This document shows, one piece after another, positions 45,411 to 55,076 of a stretch of 64,000 bases of DNA (position 1 is the stretch's first letter; each line of letters opens with the position of its first letter). The position numbers and the translations under genes were made by a program. Source of the DNA: Anthocerotibacter panamensis C109 (GTDB lineage Bacteria > Cyanobacteriota > Cyanobacteriia > Gloeobacterales > Anthocerotibacteraceae); contig NZ_CP062698.1 of NCBI RefSeq assembly GCF_018389385.1, positions 2,359,501 through 2,423,500 of the forward strand. Direction: 5' to 3'. The notes below the pieces were generated by a model, which saw only the letters and a program-made list of their open reading frames with translations, was not told where the DNA came from and searched no databases.

Positions 45411-45857
45411 ATTAAGGAGCTGGTCTGCGTCTAGCAGAAAAATAGTCAGTGAGCCGTGCTCCTGCGGCACCACGGCCACATGGCTGGCAAGACCCAGGGT
45501 GGTACTGCGGCGGTAGGATGGGGGCAGCGTGCGGATATATTCCAGGGATACCTCTAGGAGTGTTGGAGTTTCAGTGACAGGAATACCGTAGTCTTCTCCC
45601 CCTTGGGTCTGGGCCAAAACCAGATGGGTCGGTGCTGTCTCTGGATGGGCAGGGTAGAGTCTTTGGTGGAGGTCCAGGACCGGGACGGCCCGGTCAGCTA
45701 GCGTGATTATGCCCACAGCAGTGCCTCCTGTATTTAAGACTTCAGGACAAGGAATAACCCGTTGGACGTGCTCAATCCGCAGGGCCAAGTTTACCTGTTG
45801 GATGGGGAAGACGACCAGCTTCAGTCTGGTCTTAGGCTTAGCGGGGCTGAAGTTCAC
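45402..45857 (-). CDS. CheW-like coupling protein at the end of the taxis operon
   Basis: A 151-residue CheW-domain protein starting at GTG 45857, overlapping the cheA stop region by 20 bp. CheW folds link receptors to CheA. Visible features are LKLVVFPIQQVNLALRIEHV, VPCPEV (here IPCPEVLN), GIITLADRAVPVLDLHQRLY and ITVFLLDADQLLNFN (here LTIFLLDADQLLNFN). It is the last gene of the taxis operon and immediately precedes gvpA. A second CheW is encoded upstream at 52.1 kb. Confidence 0.85.
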   Translation of the reverse strand: MNFSPAKPKTRLKLVVFPIQQVNLALRIEHVQRVIPCPEVLNTGGTAVGIITLADRAVPVLDLHQRLYPAHPETAPTHLVLAQTQGGEDYGIPVTETPTLLEVSLEYIRTLPPSYRRSTTLGLASHVAVVPQEHGSLTIFLLDADQLLNFN

Positions 45858-48800
45858 GGGCTACAGCCTCCGGGGTGAGCAAGTGGGTGAGCGTCTGCTT
45901 CAGCTCAGCAGTGGCAAAGGGTTTGGTCAGATATCCTTGAGATCCTAGTTGCTGCGCGAGTTGGCGGTGCTTTTCTCCGGCGCGGGAGGTCAGCATGACG
46001 ACAGGGATCGCGGCAAGATCGGGCTGCTGGCGGCGTTGGGTCAAGAACTCAAAGCCGTTCATGATAGGCATTTCGATGTCACACAAGACCAGTTGGATAG
46101 CCGGATACTCCCGCAGGCGCTCCAGAGCGTCCTCACCGTCTTTGGCCTGGAGTACCCGGTAGCCTAAGCCCTGGAGGGCTACCTCCAAGGTCTGGCGCTG
46201 GACCAGAGAATCATCCACGACCAGTATGGGGCCAGCAGCAGCAGTGGGCTGGGGTGGGGTGGGGCGGTGTGCAGTAGTCAATACCTGCTGGAGCAACGCG
46301 ACCCCATCAATCACCGGAGTCAGGGTTCCGTCGCTTAGGATAGTGCAGCCATAGAAGTAAGGGGGTGGCGTCATAAGTAGACTAAAGGGTTTGATGACCA
46401 GTTCCTGCTCGGTGATCAGTTGGTCGATTTCTAGGGCCAGATAGCAGTCTGTCGCTGGACTGCCCTGAGGGTTGGTCTGGAGCACCAAGAGGGGTTTGTT
46501 CCATCCTTGGGGGGTTGCAATAGCAGGAGCAGGAGGGATTCCAGGCATGGCTCGCTGGTAGGTCATCACCGCTTGCAGCGGGCACAGCGGCACCAGCCGG
46601 TCGCGCCACCAGAGGAGGCGCTGGCCTCCAGAGTGGGTGATCTGGTCTGATTTGGGGATCAAGATCTCCTGAACTTCGTTGAGGGCCAAGGCATAGGTCG
46701 CGGCTCCTACCCGGAAGACCAGCAGTTTTGCTACGCTCAGGGTCAGGGGGATACGTAGGATAAAAGTTGTCCCCTGTTGCGCGACAGAGGTCATGGTGAC
46801 GGTGCCCTTGAGCGCTTGGAGTTGGGAGCGCACCACATCTAGTCCCATACCGCGCCCGGAGAGTTCACTGACTTGGGTTGCTGTAGAGAATTCCGGCTCA
46901 AAAATGAGGTCCAGGATCTGCTCGGGAGGCGTCGTACTTGCCTGGGCTACGGTCAGTAGACCTTGGGCTATAGCCCGTTCTGTGATGCGCTCCAAGTCGA
47001 GTCCCCGGCCATCGTCCCGCACTTCCAGGATGGTTTGTGCCCCCCGATGGTAGGCGACGAGTTCAATGCGACCAACTGCGGGTTTACCCTGGCTAAGGCG
47101 GGTAGCAGTGGGTTCAAGGCCATGGTCAAAGGCATTGCGGATCAAATGCACTAGCGGGTCATACAGTTTTTCGAGAGCGGCCTTATCGACCAGGATGTCT
47201 GCCCCCTTAAGGGTCAATGCCACGGGTTTGTCATAGGTGCTACCCAGGTCGCGCAACAGCCTTGGGAAGCGGTTGAACACCTCAGCTAGGGGCAGCATAC
47301 GTGCCCACATGAGGTCGTCGCGCAAATGGGTGAGCATGCGACTGCGTTGTTCTAGACCCCGCTCTGCTCGCTGGGCCAATCCCGCTAGGGTGGTCGTTGA
47401 CGCTTCGAGGGCTCCCAGGTATTCCAGAGCCTCTTGGAGCTGTTGATGGAGGGTCTGATAGTGGTCCAACTCCAAAGGATCAAAGTACCGATCAAGGGCT
47501 TGACGCCGCGAGGCGGGGCTGACTAGGAGGTGGTCGCTCAGGTCTTGGAGCTGTCTACCCACCCGACGGAAGTCCTCAAAGGTGTCCTGTAATTCCTGGA
47601 GCGTCCCTTGGATCTGTTCGTTCTGGACCGACAGGCTGTTGTGGTTGATGACCAGTTCGCCGACGAGGTTGTTGAGGCGGTCCATACGCTCTAGTTCGAC
47701 GCGCACCGTAGGCGAGACCGAGCGGGGCGCAGCAGGGGGGACCACGGGGACGGCTACCGCAGGCATAGGCGCAGCAAACAAGTCTAGGGCAGGCGGCAGG
47801 TCGTCAAAGAGCGCGGGGATATCGGCAAAATCTACCTGCATCAACGCTTCTGCCGCAGAAGCCTTTTGCTCTGGCGAAAGACTGCTCAGATTTTCTGGCA
47901 CAAGGGCTGAAGGAGCAGTCCAGGACTGCTCCTCCGGCTCCTCAAGGGCGACTATGGGCGCTACCACAGGAGCAAGAAGCGGGCAGGGGGCTTCTGGGAT
48001 CTCAGATTGCGGGGGCTCTTCGGGTTGTTCCGGGAGCGTGAACAACGGTTGGGCTACCTTCGAGACGGGCTGGGCTACTTCCGGGGGTTGGAACTCTTGC
48101 CAGATACTTTCAGCGCGTTCCTGCCTAAAATCGGGTTCTCGCCAAGAATGCTCCGGCCACGAGACTTGCCGGGGGTTGGAGGAACGCGATGCCGGTGGGG
48201 CCGGACGGGAAAATAGACGCTGCCAAAATTCCCGTAGGGCGGTGAAGAATGTATGGGGCGGTGGCGAGACGATAGGAGAAGAAGCCGGAGTAGCTGTTGC
48301 TAGGAGCACTGGCGCGGGAGCAGTCGGTGCCGGGAGTGGATGGGTAAAAGATTGGAGCAGAGCAGAAGGCGTGCCCCCGTCCGTCCGGTCGCCAGCCAAT
48401 ACTCCTTGTTGGGCTTGCTGAAAATTTGCCAGTGCCGCTTCAGCAATTGCCCGAGGCTGGTCAGGTCGGGTCTCGAGGGCGAGGAGCACTGTCTGGGCAA
48501 TGGCTCCAAAACCAGCAAGGCTTGTCAACTCCCCTAACCCCTGGAAGACCTCAGTTTGCTCGCGCAGCACCTCTGCCACTTGCTCCCCGGTCCTGAGCGC
48601 TTCGCGGAGGCGCTCCAGCCCTTCAGCCACATCCACTTCAAAAATAGACTGGACGATATCAATGCCCAAGTCAGCAGCATCCAGCAGAGCCATCTCCTTT
48701 TGCCGAAAGGCCGCAAGCCGCTCCTCTAGCAGGACGAAAGTCTTCTCGCTGCGGGCTTCCACTTCGACGATAGGCTGCTGGTTGACCTCTGCCATGACCA

Positions 48801-49107
48801 GCAGGCTCAGGTGGTCGTAGCTCTGAAAGAGCAAGTCCTGCAACTGCCGGTCCAGAATTAACTCTTTGTGGTAGAGGCACGTGAAGTAATCTTCCAGGCG
48901 ATGGGCCACGGTCTTGACCGCCTCAAAGCCGACTGTGGCAGCCCCGCCCTTGAGAGAGTGAGCAGCCCGCATCAGGTTGTGGACGCGCGCAAGGGTACGG
49001 TCTTGGGGGAGGGCCAGCAGTTCCTGCTCTATCACCTGGAGCAGTTCAGGAGCTTCCTGGATAAAAAACTGGCATGCCTGTTGGCGAATATCGTAGTCGA
49101 GGGTCAT
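45838..49107 (-). CDS. Hybrid CheA histidine kinase with receiver (PixL-like)
   Basis: A 1089-residue CheA-type kinase. The N-terminal Hpt domain carries the phosphorylated His in MRAAHSLKGGAATVGFEAVK (about residue 50). A long Pro/Ala-rich linker follows. The dimerisation region is near 455-600 and the HATPase has HLIRNAFDHGLEP (N-box) and EVRDDGRGLDLERI. A CheW-like domain follows, then a C-terminal receiver (GPILVVDDSLVQRQTLEVAL, phospho-Asp in LVLCDIEMPIMNGFEFL). Domain order and operon place match PixL/TaxAY2-type kinases of cyanobacterial phototaxis. Confidence 0.93.
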   Translation of the reverse strand: MTLDYDIRQQACQFFIQEAPELLQVIEQELLALPQDRTLARVHNLMRAAHSLKGGAATVGFEAVKTVAHRLEDYFTCLYHKELILDRQLQDLLFQSYDHLSLLVMAEVNQQPIVEVEARSEKTFVLLEERLAAFRQKEMALLDAADLGIDIVQSIFEVDVAEGLERLREALRTGEQVAEVLREQTEVFQGLGELTSLAGFGAIAQTVLLALETRPDQPRAIAEAALANFQQAQQGVLAGDRTDGGTPSALLQSFTHPLPAPTAPAPVLLATATPASSPIVSPPPHTFFTALREFWQRLFSRPAPPASRSSNPRQVSWPEHSWREPDFRQERAESIWQEFQPPEVAQPVSKVAQPLFTLPEQPEEPPQSEIPEAPCPLLAPVVAPIVALEEPEEQSWTAPSALVPENLSSLSPEQKASAAEALMQVDFADIPALFDDLPPALDLFAAPMPAVAVPVVPPAAPRSVSPTVRVELERMDRLNNLVGELVINHNSLSVQNEQIQGTLQELQDTFEDFRRVGRQLQDLSDHLLVSPASRRQALDRYFDPLELDHYQTLHQQLQEALEYLGALEASTTTLAGLAQRAERGLEQRSRMLTHLRDDLMWARMLPLAEVFNRFPRLLRDLGSTYDKPVALTLKGADILVDKAALEKLYDPLVHLIRNAFDHGLEPTATRLSQGKPAVGRIELVAYHRGAQTILEVRDDGRGLDLERITERAIAQGLLTVAQASTTPPEQILDLIFEPEFSTATQVSELSGRGMGLDVVRSQLQALKGTVTMTSVAQQGTTFILRIPLTLSVAKLLVFRVGAATYALALNEVQEILIPKSDQITHSGGQRLLWWRDRLVPLCPLQAVMTYQRAMPGIPPAPAIATPQGWNKPLLVLQTNPQGSPATDCYLALEIDQLITEQELVIKPFSLLMTPPPYFYGCTILSDGTLTPVIDGVALLQQVLTTAHRPTPPQPTAAAGPILVVDDSLVQRQTLEVALQGLGYRVLQAKDGEDALERLREYPAIQLVLCDIEMPIMNGFEFLTQRRQQPDLAAIPVVMLTSRAGEKHRQLAQQLGSQGYLTKPFATAELKQTLTHLLTPEAVARELQPR

Positions 49108-49110
49108 GGC

Positions 49111-52029
49111 CTAACTCACTTTGAATTTGCCAACACTCACCTGAAGTTCCTGGGCCACCGTGAGTAACTGCTCAAAAGAAGCCGCAGTCTGGATGGATTC
49201 CTGGGACGCTCGCTGGGCTCCTTGGGCTACGGTCTGCATGGTCTGGGTGATGCTCTGGGAAACCTGAGCCTGCCCTTGGGCCGCCTGGGCAATGGTTTTG
49301 ACTAGGGTATTGATCTCGCTACTGGTCGTGGCGATCTGGGTCAAGCTCTGGCGGGTTTCGTTGACCAGACGTGTCCCGTTGACGACCTGTTCGGTCCCTG
49401 ATTCCATGGCTAGAGCGACTTCTTTGGTCTGCGCCTGAATGCCCTCGACCAGCTTTTCGATATCGGCGGTGGCCTGAGCGGACTGCCGCGCCAGAGAGCG
49501 CACCTCGTCAGCCACCACCGCAAAACCGCGTCCATACTCCCCGGCGCGGGCAGCTTCAATGGCGGCGTTGAGGGCTAAGAGGTTGGTTTGGGCGGCAAAA
49601 CTGGCAATCAGGCTCACGACTTTGGAGATTTTCTGGGAAGATTCGCTGAGCCGCTTGATCTTCTTGGCTGCCTCTGCCACCGTTTCGCGGATCACCAGGA
49701 TGCCTTCGACCGTGCGGTCCATAGCCGTATCCCCGCGCCGGAGGGTTTCGTCGGCCTGTTGCACCGCTCGTTCTGCTTGACGGGTACTGGCGGAGACCTC
49801 CTGAATCGACTGGGCCATCCGCTCCACCTGCTCTAGGGCACGCGCGAGGGCCTGAGCTTGCTCCAGAGATTCCTGGGCGAGGGCTTGGACGCTGGGGGTA
49901 CTGGTGGTGGCGGTTTGGGCCACTTGCTGTGCAGCAGTCTGCACCTGAATAACCAGTTTGCGTAGGCTGGCAATCGTCACGTTGTAGGAGTCGGCCAGCG
50001 TCCCGATTTCGTCACTGGTGACTTGGGCGCGGACGGTGAGGTCGCCCTTACTCACTGGGTCCACCTCGATCAGCAGTTCCATGGCGCGTCGCTGAATCTG
50101 CTCTTTGGCCTGCTGCTGTTGACGGGCGAACTCCTGTTGCTGGAGGACTTCGAGTTGTTTTGCTTTTTCTTGCTGAAGGGCGGCTTCAGCCAACAGTTGT
50201 GCCTCGCGGGTGTTGGCTTGGGCCTGTTGGATCAAGCGGGCTTGGGCCTGTTCGCGGGTGACGGCCTCCACCTGTTGGATCGCAACCGTCAACTGAGTAG
50301 TGATCTGGTAGAGCACGTTGATCTCTGAATCGGCCCACGGACGCGGGCTACTACAGTGGTGGGCGATGAGCAAGCCCCAGATTTTTTTGTCGCGCACGAT
50401 GGGCACCACCAGATTGGCCTTGACCTGGAAGCGCTCTAAAAGCTGGATATGACAGGGGGTCAGCCCCGCCTGATAGATGTCTGGAGTCGGGATGATGCGG
50501 CCCGTATTGTAGCCCGCCTTACCGGCCCCCAAGTTCTCTTGGAAGCAGGTGTCGGCGATGGGCAGCCCCAAAGAGGGGGTCCATCCCGGTAGGACCGATT
50601 CTGCTACCACTGTCCCCAAATACTGCTCATCAAACTGGTACACCACCACCCGGTCTGTCTGGAGGAAGGTCCGAACTTCGCTGGTGGCGGTCGTCAGGGT
50701 GGTCTGGAGGTCCAACGAGGCGCGAATTTTGCCGATCATCGCGATCAGTTGGTCCCGCTCGGCTCGAGCCCGCTCTTGCACCTGACGGACCGTTTCTGCC
50801 TGCTGGAGGGCAATGGTCAACTGAGTGGCAATCTGGTAGAGCAGGTTGATCTCCGAATCGGCCCAGGAGCGCGGTTCACTACAGTGGTGGGCGATGAGCA
50901 AGCCCCAGACTTTTTTGTCGAGAATGATGGGCACCACCAGATTGGCTTTGACCTGGAAGCGCTCTAGCATCTGGATATGACAGGGGCTCAACCCGGCATG
51001 TTGGATATCGGCGGTGGCTACAATCCGGTTCTCAAGATATTGGGCGGCTTTAGTTTCGCGAAAGCAGGTATCCACAATGGGCATCCCCAGAGACTGAGTC
51101 CAGCCTGTACCCACCGACTCTGCCACGACGGTACCCGCAAATTTGTCATCAAACTGGTACACCACCACCCGGTCTGTCTGGAGGAAGGCCCGGACCTCGG
51201 TTACGGCCGTCCGCAGCGTGGTCTGGAGGTCCAACGAGGCGCGAATTTTGTTGATCAGCGCCACCAGTTGGTCCCGCTCGGCTCGAGCCCGCTCTTGCAC
51301 CTGACGGACCGTTTCTGCCTGCTGGAGGGCAATGGTCAACTGAGTGGCAATCTGGTAGAGCAGGTTGATCTCCGAATCGGCCCAGGAGCGCGGTTCACTA
51401 CAGTGGTGGGCGATGAGCAAGCCCCAGACTTTTTTGTCGAGAATGATGGGCACCACCAGATTGGCTTTGACCTGGAAGCGCTCTAGCATCTGGATATGAC
51501 AGGGGCTCAACCCGGCATGTTGGATATCGGCGGTGGCTACAATCCGGTTCTCAAGATATTGGGCGGCTTTAGTTTCGCGAAAGCAGGTATCCACAATGGG
51601 CATCCCCAGAGACTGAGTCCAGCCTGTACCCACCGACTCTGCCACGACGGTACCCGCAAATTTGTCATCAAACTGGTACACCACCACCCGGTCTGTCTGG
51701 AGGAAGGCCCGGACCTCGGTTACGGCCGTCCGCAGCGTGGTCTGGAGGTCCAACGAGGCGCGAATTTTAGCAATGATCGTCAGCAGAGTATCGCGCTCGG
51801 CCTTGAAATTGTCGCGTAGCGCAGGAGGAGCGGACTCTTCCTGCATCAGGTAAATCAGGTTCTCGATTTGCTGAACCGTCTTGAATACATAGCGAGACGC
51901 CTCGTCATCCCCCTTACTCAGCAGCGATTTGAGAAAGTCCGTCCGCTTGGTGATTTGTTCTATAAGCGGGGCGGGTGTAACGGGCTTGGACTCGGCTGGG
52001 CTGGACTTGGGTTGGTAAGAAATCGTCAT
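49111..52029 (-). CDS. Soluble taxis receptor with three DXCF cyanobacteriochrome GAF domains (PixJ-like)
   Basis: A 972-residue methyl-accepting protein without membrane helices. Three tandem GAF domains of the cyanobacteriochrome type span about residues 85-236, 258-409 and 431-590. Each has the DXCF motif ([16 protein letters not shown] in GAF3; Cys149, 322, 495) and the canonical bilin cysteine followed by His (SPCHIQ/TPCHIQ; Cys177, 350, 526). DXCF domains generally bind phycoviolobilin or phycocyanobilin and sense blue or violet/green light. A HAMP-like segment ([20 protein letters not shown]) and the MCP signalling domain ([20 protein letters not shown]) follow. GAF1 and GAF2 are encoded by identical DNA. 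The order G-H-I-J-L around it matches the pix phototaxis operon. Confidence 0.93.
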   Translation of the reverse strand: MTISYQPKSSPAESKPVTPAPLIEQITKRTDFLKSLLSKGDDEASRYVFKTVQQIENLIYLMQEESAPPALRDNFKAERDTLLTIIAKIRASLDLQTTLRTAVTEVRAFLQTDRVVVYQFDDKFAGTVVAESVGTGWTQSLGMPIVDTCFRETKAAQYLENRIVATADIQHAGLSPCHIQMLERFQVKANLVVPIILDKKVWGLLIAHHCSEPRSWADSEINLLYQIATQLTIALQQAETVRQVQERARAERDQLVALINKIRASLDLQTTLRTAVTEVRAFLQTDRVVVYQFDDKFAGTVVAESVGTGWTQSLGMPIVDTCFRETKAAQYLENRIVATADIQHAGLSPCHIQMLERFQVKANLVVPIILDKKVWGLLIAHHCSEPRSWADSEINLLYQIATQLTIALQQAETVRQVQERARAERDQLIAMIGKIRASLDLQTTLTTATSEVRTFLQTDRVVVYQFDEQYLGTVVAESVLPGWTPSLGLPIADTCFQENLGAGKAGYNTGRIIPTPDIYQAGLTPCHIQLLERFQVKANLVVPIVRDKKIWGLLIAHHCSSPRPWADSEINVLYQITTQLTVAIQQVEAVTREQAQARLIQQAQANTREAQLLAEAALQQEKAKQLEVLQQQEFARQQQQAKEQIQRRAMELLIEVDPVSKGDLTVRAQVTSDEIGTLADSYNVTIASLRKLVIQVQTAAQQVAQTATTSTPSVQALAQESLEQAQALARALEQVERMAQSIQEVSASTRQAERAVQQADETLRRGDTAMDRTVEGILVIRETVAEAAKKIKRLSESSQKISKVVSLIASFAAQTNLLALNAAIEAARAGEYGRGFAVVADEVRSLARQSAQATADIEKLVEGIQAQTKEVALAMESGTEQVVNGTRLVNETRQSLTQIATTSSEINTLVKTIAQAAQGQAQVSQSITQTMQTVAQGAQRASQESIQTAASFEQLLTVAQELQVSVGKFKVS
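50746..51249. repeat. 504-bp direct repeat, copy encoding GAF2
   Basis: Reading both copies side by side I see no difference from 51265-51768, with a period of 519 bp (173 codons). It includes all of GAF2 with its DXCF and CH cysteines and the linker before it. Confidence 0.9.
51265..51768. repeat. 504-bp direct repeat, copy encoding GAF1
   Basis: The partner of 50746-51249. Only 15 bp of spacer, which differs, separates the two. Synonymous sites are identical, so duplication or gene conversion is very recent. The third GAF copy (about 50290-50730) has clearly diverged. Confidence 0.9.
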
Positions 52030-52058
52030 GAGGGGGCTCCACAGATTCGGTAGTCAAG

Positions 52059-52550
52059 CTAGGTATGCGACAAAAGGGACTGTAGGACCGCTTCCCCGTC
52101 CAGTAGGATCAGGGCTTCGCCCTCGGCGTTTCGCCAGTAGCCTCGGGACAATTTCGTCAGGGTGGGCGGGAAAAGTGAACCCCCCAGCGGTTGTAGTTCT
52201 GCCTGGGATTTCACCATAATGTCTTCAGTGCGCGCCACTACCAGGCCCAGGCGATGCCCCCCTTGACCGTGAATCAAAAGGACGGCGTAATGGACCGACC
52301 CATGCTGTTGTGTCGGAGGGGACGCCGCGAGCCCCAGGAACTGCCCTAGGTCAACGAGCCAGAGGATCTCTCCGCGCCAGTTATAGATACCCAGGGTCCA
52401 GACGGGCATCTGCGGTATGGGAACGACCTGCGCTACCGGAACCTGGAGTACTTCGGTGAGTTGGTCCACGCTCAGGAGCCCTATCGTCTCAGGCAACAGA
52501 CCAAAGCTCAGAAATTGCCCAACCTGTGTGGGGAAGTCAGATACCGTCAT
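52059..52550 (-). CDS. CheW-like coupling protein (PixI-like)
   Basis: A 163-residue CheW-domain protein: FGLLPETIGLLSVDQLTEVL, VPIPQMPVWTLGIYNWRGEI-LWLVDLGQ and VMVKSQ-type segment TEDIMVKSQAELQPLG. The WRGEI(L)WLVDL core is the classic CheW loop. It lies between the cheY gene (2 bp) and the receptor gene (29 bp), as pixI does. Confidence 0.9.
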   Translation of the reverse strand: MTVSDFPTQVGQFLSFGLLPETIGLLSVDQLTEVLQVPVAQVVPIPQMPVWTLGIYNWRGEILWLVDLGQFLGLAASPPTQQHGSVHYAVLLIHGQGGHRLGLVVARTEDIMVKSQAELQPLGGSLFPPTLTKLSRGYWRNAEGEALILLDGEAVLQSLLSHT

Positions 52551-52552
52551 GC

Positions 52553-52918
52553 TTACCTTCTTAGGACAGATTTGACTGTCCGTATGAGTTCTTCCTGGTC
52601 AATAGGCTTGGTGAGATAGGCATCAGCGCCCTGCTTGAGGCCCCAAAAGCGGTCCATCGCCGTATCTTTGGTCGAGCACAGGACCACAGGAATCTGGCTG
52701 GTAGCAGGCATATTCTTGAGTTCGCGGCACAGCTCAAATCCGCTCAGCCCCGGTAGGACAATATCTAAGAGGATCGCATCGGGCTTGAGCTGTTGGGCTT
52801 GAGACAGGGCATCCTCGCCGCTGATCGCAGTAAGTACCCTGAGCCCCCCCCGGCGCAAACAGATAGCCAAAACTTCTAATTCCGTCAGCGTGTCATCAAC
52901 CACCAGAACCGTACTCAC
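52553..52918 (-). CDS. CheY-like response regulator (PixH-like)
   Basis: A single-domain receiver. GTG 52918 (MSTVLVVDDTLTELEVLAIC) follows AAAGGA by about 6 bases, and a TTG at 52942 would add 8 residues. Phospho-Asp is in PDAILLDIVLPGLSGFELCR, the Thr/Ser switch in PVVLCSTKDTAMDRFWGLKQ and the Lys in AYLTKPIDQEEL. 121 residues. Its partner kinase is the hybrid CheA in the same operon. Output is probably to a motor or to the PatA-like regulator. Confidence 0.92.
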   Translation of the reverse strand: MSTVLVVDDTLTELEVLAICLRRGGLRVLTAISGEDALSQAQQLKPDAILLDIVLPGLSGFELCRELKNMPATSQIPVVLCSTKDTAMDRFWGLKQGADAYLTKPIDQEELIRTVKSVLRR

Positions 52919-52946
52919 GAAGATCCTTTTCAAGAGGTACAAGGGG

Positions 52947-54119
52947 TCATTTCAATAACTTCTGGCTAGCCTTCTTTAGGTGACGGCTCACCACTTTTAG
53001 CACCAAATACGCTCCCGCAGGCTTGCCAATAAATCCTGAAGCGCCTACAAGCTTGGAGCGCACCCGGTCGATGAGACCGTCGTTGCCGGTCAGGATAATA
53101 ATCGGGGTCTGTCGGAACTGAGCAACTTTGCGTAGCTTGGAGCAGACCTCGTAGCCGTTGGTATTGGGCATGACCAGATCCAAAAAAATCAAATCTGGTT
53201 TGCGTTGCACAAGCATTACAAGTCCGCGTAGCGGGTCTTGGACCGAAAAATAGCGATAGCCCGCGCCTGTCAAGATCTGCTCCATCGTCTGGCAGATCTG
53301 GAGGCTGTCATCAATACAGGCAATGAGCGGGGCACTAGAGGGCGTGGGCAAAGGTGCAGGCGGGGCGAGGTCTGGAACCTGCACCATGCCGAGTGCTCCT
53401 TCTTGTAGATAAGCCGATAAAGTACGCCCCAGAATTGGCACCGCAAGGTTGACTTGGCTTGCGACCTCCCGGAGCGTGTGCTGCCCATCTAAGAGCGGAT
53501 AGAGGCTTTGATATGCCTTTGCCGAAAGCTTTTCCTGGAGCAGTAAGGGCTGCCGTAATAAAGGGGCTTGGTCTGGGGAGAATTTTCCTAAGCTTGCTGC
53601 CTGCCAGACCAGTTGATTGCGGCGCAACCGCTCCAGGGTCTCGGGTACGCTGATCAGGACCGGAGGGACATCCCGACAGCAAGGATCTTCCGGGTCTTGA
53701 CGGAATATAAGCTCCGCCGCTGGATGGACCTCAAAGAGCAGTTCATCCACAAGTCCATTAGCAACCGCAATAGCCTGTTCTCGCGTTACGCGCCCCTGCC
53801 TGACTAAGGGGTAGAGGAGGGTATACTGCCAGCTACGGCATGTGAGGGCTTGGTGCTGCTTGATATCAGCAGGAAGCTGGTACTGAGCTATTAGGCGTTG
53901 CCAGCGTCTGATGCCGTGAAGACCCCCTGTGGCAAAAAATAGACGACCCAGATAAAAATAAAAACTCCACAGCGGCAGGGGTTTTCCTGGGACCATAGCT
54001 TGGATATCAAACCTTCCACTAAAGCTGTCCTGCTTAAAAGACTCAAACTGACGGAGGAGGTCATTGGAGGCTGGGGGAACTTTTCCTGTGGGGGGATGAA
54101 AAGTCATCAATGGACACAT
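52947..54119 (-). CDS. PatA-type response regulator (PixG-like)
   Basis: A 390-residue protein with an N-terminal PATAN domain (residues about 20-130: FESFKQDSFSGRFDIQAM, WSFYFYLGRLFFATGGLHGI-RRWQRL), a helical middle (SLYPLLDGQHTLREVASQVN) and a C-terminal receiver (PLIACIDDSLQICQTMEQIL; phospho-Asp in DLIFLDLVMPNTNGYEVCSK; PIIILTGNDGLIDRVRSKLV). This is the PatA/PixG layout. It is the first gene of the taxis operon. ATG 54119 or ATG 54107 (MTFHPPTGKVPP) could be the start. Confidence 0.92.
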   Translation of the reverse strand: MCPLMTFHPPTGKVPPASNDLLRQFESFKQDSFSGRFDIQAMVPGKPLPLWSFYFYLGRLFFATGGLHGIRRWQRLIAQYQLPADIKQHQALTCRSWQYTLLYPLVRQGRVTREQAIAVANGLVDELLFEVHPAAELIFRQDPEDPCCRDVPPVLISVPETLERLRRNQLVWQAASLGKFSPDQAPLLRQPLLLQEKLSAKAYQSLYPLLDGQHTLREVASQVNLAVPILGRTLSAYLQEGALGMVQVPDLAPPAPLPTPSSAPLIACIDDSLQICQTMEQILTGAGYRYFSVQDPLRGLVMLVQRKPDLIFLDLVMPNTNGYEVCSKLRKVAQFRQTPIIILTGNDGLIDRVRSKLVGASGFIGKPAGAYLVLKVVSRHLKKASQKLLK

Positions 54120-54418
54120 CCTTCGCCGCGCTCAGCGCGTTAGCATTTTTCGGGGGTAGTTATCAAAGAGTTTTATTAAGCACTCTTCTAATGGACAGCT
54201 TACAATTCTTCAGTGATTACCGTCCTCCGTATAATTACGTAGTAGCGTAAGATACATCAAAGCTTCACAATCAAGCATTTGGCGTTATTCCCATTGCACG
54301 CTGTAATTCTTTAAATCTGTCCGATAGTTGAGTGGTTCTACAAAACCATAGTCACTTCAGTGGAATTACGCACTGTGCAGCATCCTTGACCGGGATCAGG
54401 ACTGGTAGTCTGAAAGCT
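54120..54418. other. Divergent promoter region between taxis operon and gvpF/L-gvpK-arsA operon
   Basis: This 299-bp AT-richer gap must hold promoters in both directions. I see short inverted segments (GCTCAGCGC near 54131) and several AT-rich hexamers, and a TTGACC at about 54387 on the plus strand without a well-spaced -10. No gene is visible. A shared regulator binding here could set both arms of the locus. Confidence 0.4.
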
Positions 54419-55075
54419 ATGTATGCTTTTGCTTTGGCCCCAGCCCCAGCTATTTCGCAGGCTATTCTGGGAATTATCCCGGAACCTGTGGTCTGGATTT
54501 CTGTAGGAGCCCTTGTCGCGGTAGTCCAGCCCTTGGACCTGAGCGCTATTATGGCCGATGAAGCGCAGTCTCTGACCGCTGTGGTGGCCCATGACCGGGT
54601 CCTGCGCGAACTTTTTGCTTTGGGGGATATCCTGCCCCTACGTTTTGGGACGGTTTTTGTATCCGAAACGGCACTCAAAGAACATCTGGAGACGCACCAA
54701 GCGCACTACCAGCAAAAGTTGACCCATGTAGCCGGATTCGGGGAGTTTGCCCTCAAAGTCCAACCACTCCCCCCAAGCGTCCCGTCCCCGACGCCAGCCT
54801 TGGAGGGGCGCGCCTACTTCACCGCCCGCAAAGCCCACCAAAATGCACTCTTGGTGGCGCAGCAGACCGCCCAAACCGAGCGGTTGCGCCTGCCTTCCGA
54901 CCTGTGCACCTGTTTTATGTTGGGGGCTGACCGCGTGCATGTAGGACCAGAGCGCATAGACTTCTTGCTGCCGCGCGCTCAAGAGACGGCCCTCATTGCC
55001 TGGGTGCAGGCTCAAGTGCTTATTTATCACCAACTCACCCTCATCGGGCCACTGCCGCCCTACCACTTTGTCTAG
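54419..55075 (+). CDS. gvpL: Gas vesicle protein GvpF/GvpL, second copy
   Basis: A 218-residue GvpF/L family protein. ATG 54419 gives MYAFALAPAPAISQAILGII. Family features are VVAHDRVLRELFALGDILPLRFGTVF, LKEHLETHQAHYQQKLTHVA, YFTARKAHQNALL and the end VYHQLTLIGPLPPYHFV (here IYHQLTLIGPLPPYHFV). It is more divergent than the copy at 40.3 kb, so the two paralogues probably have separate roles, as GvpF, GvpL and GvpW do elsewhere. The next gene starts 1 bp after its stop. Confidence 0.88.
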   Translation: MYAFALAPAPAISQAILGIIPEPVVWISVGALVAVVQPLDLSAIMADEAQSLTAVVAHDRVLRELFALGDILPLRFGTVFVSETALKEHLETHQAHYQQKLTHVAGFGEFALKVQPLPPSVPSPTPALEGRAYFTARKAHQNALLVAQQTAQTERLRLPSDLCTCFMLGADRVHVGPERIDFLLPRAQETALIAWVQAQVLIYHQLTLIGPLPPYHFV

Positions 55076-55076
55076 C

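Noticed and set aside
50977-51819. Two similar plus-strand frames opposite the photoreceptor
   Set aside because: They are shadows of the duplicated GAF-coding DNA and differ only because the repeat is read in the same antisense frame twice.
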